From: Phycisphaerales bacterium
GTDB lineage: Bacteria; Planctomycetota; Phycisphaerae; Tepidisphaerales; Tepidisphaeraceae
NCBI GenBank assembly: GCA_003153655.1
Contig: PMAK01000250.1
Location: 1-14,845, forward strand
Direction of reading: 5' to 3'
Length of the DNA stretch: 14,845 nucleotides
Both the position numbers and the translations under genes were made by a program. Below, one piece after another: positions 13,525-14,845 of the stretch (position 1 is the stretch's first letter; every line of letters starts with the position of its first letter). Under the pieces are notes generated by a model, which saw only the letters and a list, made by a program, of their open reading frames with translations, did no database searches and was not told the origin of the DNA.

Positions 13525-14845
13525 ACGCACTTACTTCGCTTGCGTGGAAAGAATGGCGTGAAGCCCGCGCGTTTCTCTGGATCGCGCTGGGAACCTTCGT
13601 CGTTCTTCCGGTCATTGGCGGAATCGAGGAACTATTCCAGAGTCCCGCCCGATTTGAAATCAGCGCCTATCCCTGGGTGCTGACATTTGGCGGCGTGCTG
13701 GCCATCTTCGTCGCGGTCGGCGCAACCTGCCGCGATTTCAGCGGACATCTCGAAGATTTCTGGCGATCCCGGCCCGTCAGCGTCACCCGCTGGATGCTGG
13801 TGAAATATGTCGTCGGTCTGTCGGTTGTCCTAGTCGCATGTATTGTTCCGCTGGCGATTGAGCTCGAATTTAACCGCGAGAAGGACGCGATCCTTCTTAT
13901 CGTCTGGTTCCCCTTTCTTTGGGCGGCGCTGTACGGAATCGGATTTCTTACGGGTTGTCTGATCAGACGCACGGCCCATGCCGCGATGCTGGCCCTGGCG
14001 GCGATGCTGCTGGTTTATTTTCTGCCCGTCGTGCTGCCACCGTTGCAATGGCTGAACATCAACGTCGTCACGGATTCGGCGATCACGTTTAATGAGCGCG
14101 TCTCGCCCGGTCACGGCTGGCCGATTTTGTTCGATTTACCGCAACTGGCTTTCGCCGGTGGCATGTTGGTCTTGGCGATCATTGTCTTGCTATTGGCGCT
14201 GCTGGCAGTGAATCGCGACTGGCGACTCGGCTCCAGCCGAAAAATGATGTACGGCTCGGTCGCCGCGGTCGTGCTGATTATCTTCGCCTCCGCGGCCTTT
14301 CAATTGGGCACCAACATGCCGATCCTGCGGCAAATCGACGTGCCCAAGGGCGAGCCGATCTGGACAATCCGTTTTCGCGGCAACGAAGGTTACGTAATAT
14401 CCGAGCGCCCCAATGCGGGTCCGGGCAGAGAGGTGTTGTTGAATTGTCGAACGATCAAGCTGACGAATTCCAGCTTCGAATTTGGACGGGCCGCTCAGGT
14501 AGATCAGCAGTTCCTTTACGATTTCATCTGGTTCGTGGATCACGCACCGAGCGACTATAACATTGTCTATTACGTCAACGACACAACGAATTATATGGAA
14601 GTCAGCTTGTGGTTGAATTTGGCTCAACTCGACAAGGCAACCGGAAAACCCTTCTTGCACCTCTGGGATTTTGGGAATGATTCTGATGGCACCCGTCCGA
14701 TTGTCTACGCTGTTCAAGATCGTCTCTATGTAATAGGCCGGCGCCTCATTGTATTGGACATCACCCAACCGCTTGCACCGCGCGTGATTTCCAACGTGCC
14801 ATTCGGATATGCATTCGGTTGGCCCATGCCTGACAGTGTAACTTT
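13521..14845 (+). CDS. Second permease-like protein with large C-terminal domain, 3'-truncated
   Basis: The frame is open from ATG 13521 to the window end, giving 441 residues so far. It starts NALTSLAWKEWREARAFLW, matching the WKEW start of its neighbour. About seven hydrophobic segments lie in residues 1-263, with the cytoplasmic FWRSRPVSVTRWMLVKY (about 80-96) typical of ABC-2 permeases. Residues 265 onward are hydrophilic and beta-rich, probably outside the membrane. Near the cut end, residues about 390-425, DRLYVIGRRLIVLDITQPLA resembles an LVIVD beta-propeller repeat (yaYva...gL.IvDis.P..P). The protein may thus join a transporter half to an extracytoplasmic binding or sensing propeller. 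The start overlaps the previous stop (ATGA). The C-terminus is not in the window. Confidence 0.85.
   Translation, partial: MNALTSLAWKEWREARAFLWIALGTFVVLPVIGGIEELFQSPARFEISAYPWVLTFGGVLAIFVAVGATCRDFSGHLEDFWRSRPVSVTRWMLVKYVVGLSVVLVACIVPLAIELEFNREKDAILLIVWFPFLWAALYGIGFLTGCLIRRTAHAAMLALAAMLLVYFLPVVLPPLQWLNINVVTDSAITFNERVSPGHGWPILFDLPQLAFAGGMLVLAIIVLLLALLAVNRDWRLGSSRKMMYGSVAAVVLIIFASAAFQLGTNMPILRQIDVPKGEPIWTIRFRGNEGYVISERPNAGPGREVLLNCRTIKLTNSSFEFGRAAQVDQQFLYDFIWFVDHAPSDYNIVYYVNDTTNYMEVSLWLNLAQLDKATGKPFLHLWDFGNDSDGTRPIVYAVQDRLYVIGRRLIVLDITQPLAPRVISNVPFGYAFGWPMPDSVT

Noticed and set aside
14190..14768. Minus-strand frame of 192 codons
   Set aside because: Antisense to the second permease-like gene, whose frame is open to the window end with hydrophobic helices.

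Overview
The window looks like chromosomal DNA from a planctomycete, most likely class Phycisphaerae. The grounds are family-level: a membrane protein carrying the zinc ribbon CxxCGYSLxGLP...CPECGR that is common in that phylum, a SurA/PpiD-like anchored protein with no obvious isomerase core, a tandem 'cggatttctagttt' repeat between genes, and GC-rich coding sequence by eye. The phylum is an inference from protein style, not a search. I see no integrase, transposase, phage gene or CRISPR array.

Layout. (1) 1-1430: the end of a HEAT-like protein, a small two-helix zinc-ribbon membrane protein, and a convergent YbjQ-family gene. (2) 1613-6208, minus strand: a complete, tightly packed branched-chain amino acid (LIV-type) ABC transporter, transcribed as binding lipoprotein, permease LivH, permease LivM, ATPase LivG, ATPase LivF. 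Junctions run from a 1-base overlap to a 6-base gap, so this is one operon. (3) 6399-6821, plus strand: a 140-residue hypothetical protein that looks internally duplicated. (4) 6822-7290: no protein gene. This stretch holds a promoter, a strongly structured candidate RNA of about 230 nt ending in a textbook intrinsic terminator, and the tRNA-Leu promoter. (5) 7292-10780: tRNA-Leu(UAG), a secreted TPR-like protein, a SurA-like anchored protein, tRNA-Lys(CUU), and a strong hairpin terminator. The first mRNA gene starts only 16 nt after the tRNA. (6) 10801-11317, minus strand: a tiny lipoprotein and a CsbD-like stress protein, each with a clear ribosome binding site. (7) 11513 to the window end, plus strand: a YtrA-type GntR repressor, an ABC ATPase, an ABC-2 permease and a second permease-like protein that runs off the window, all overlapping.

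How the parts work together. The liv operon takes up amino acids or similar small polar compounds. The SurA-like and TPR-like pair probably serves envelope protein handling. The GntR-ABC operon looks like a ligand- or stress-induced exporter; its own promoter has an imperfect 26-bp dyad centred on the -10 box, as expected for autorepression. Its last gene carries a large extra-membrane C-terminal domain with a segment resembling an LVIVD beta-propeller repeat, which is unusual for an ABC-2 permease. The two features most worth following up are that fusion and the structured RNA at 6937-7168.
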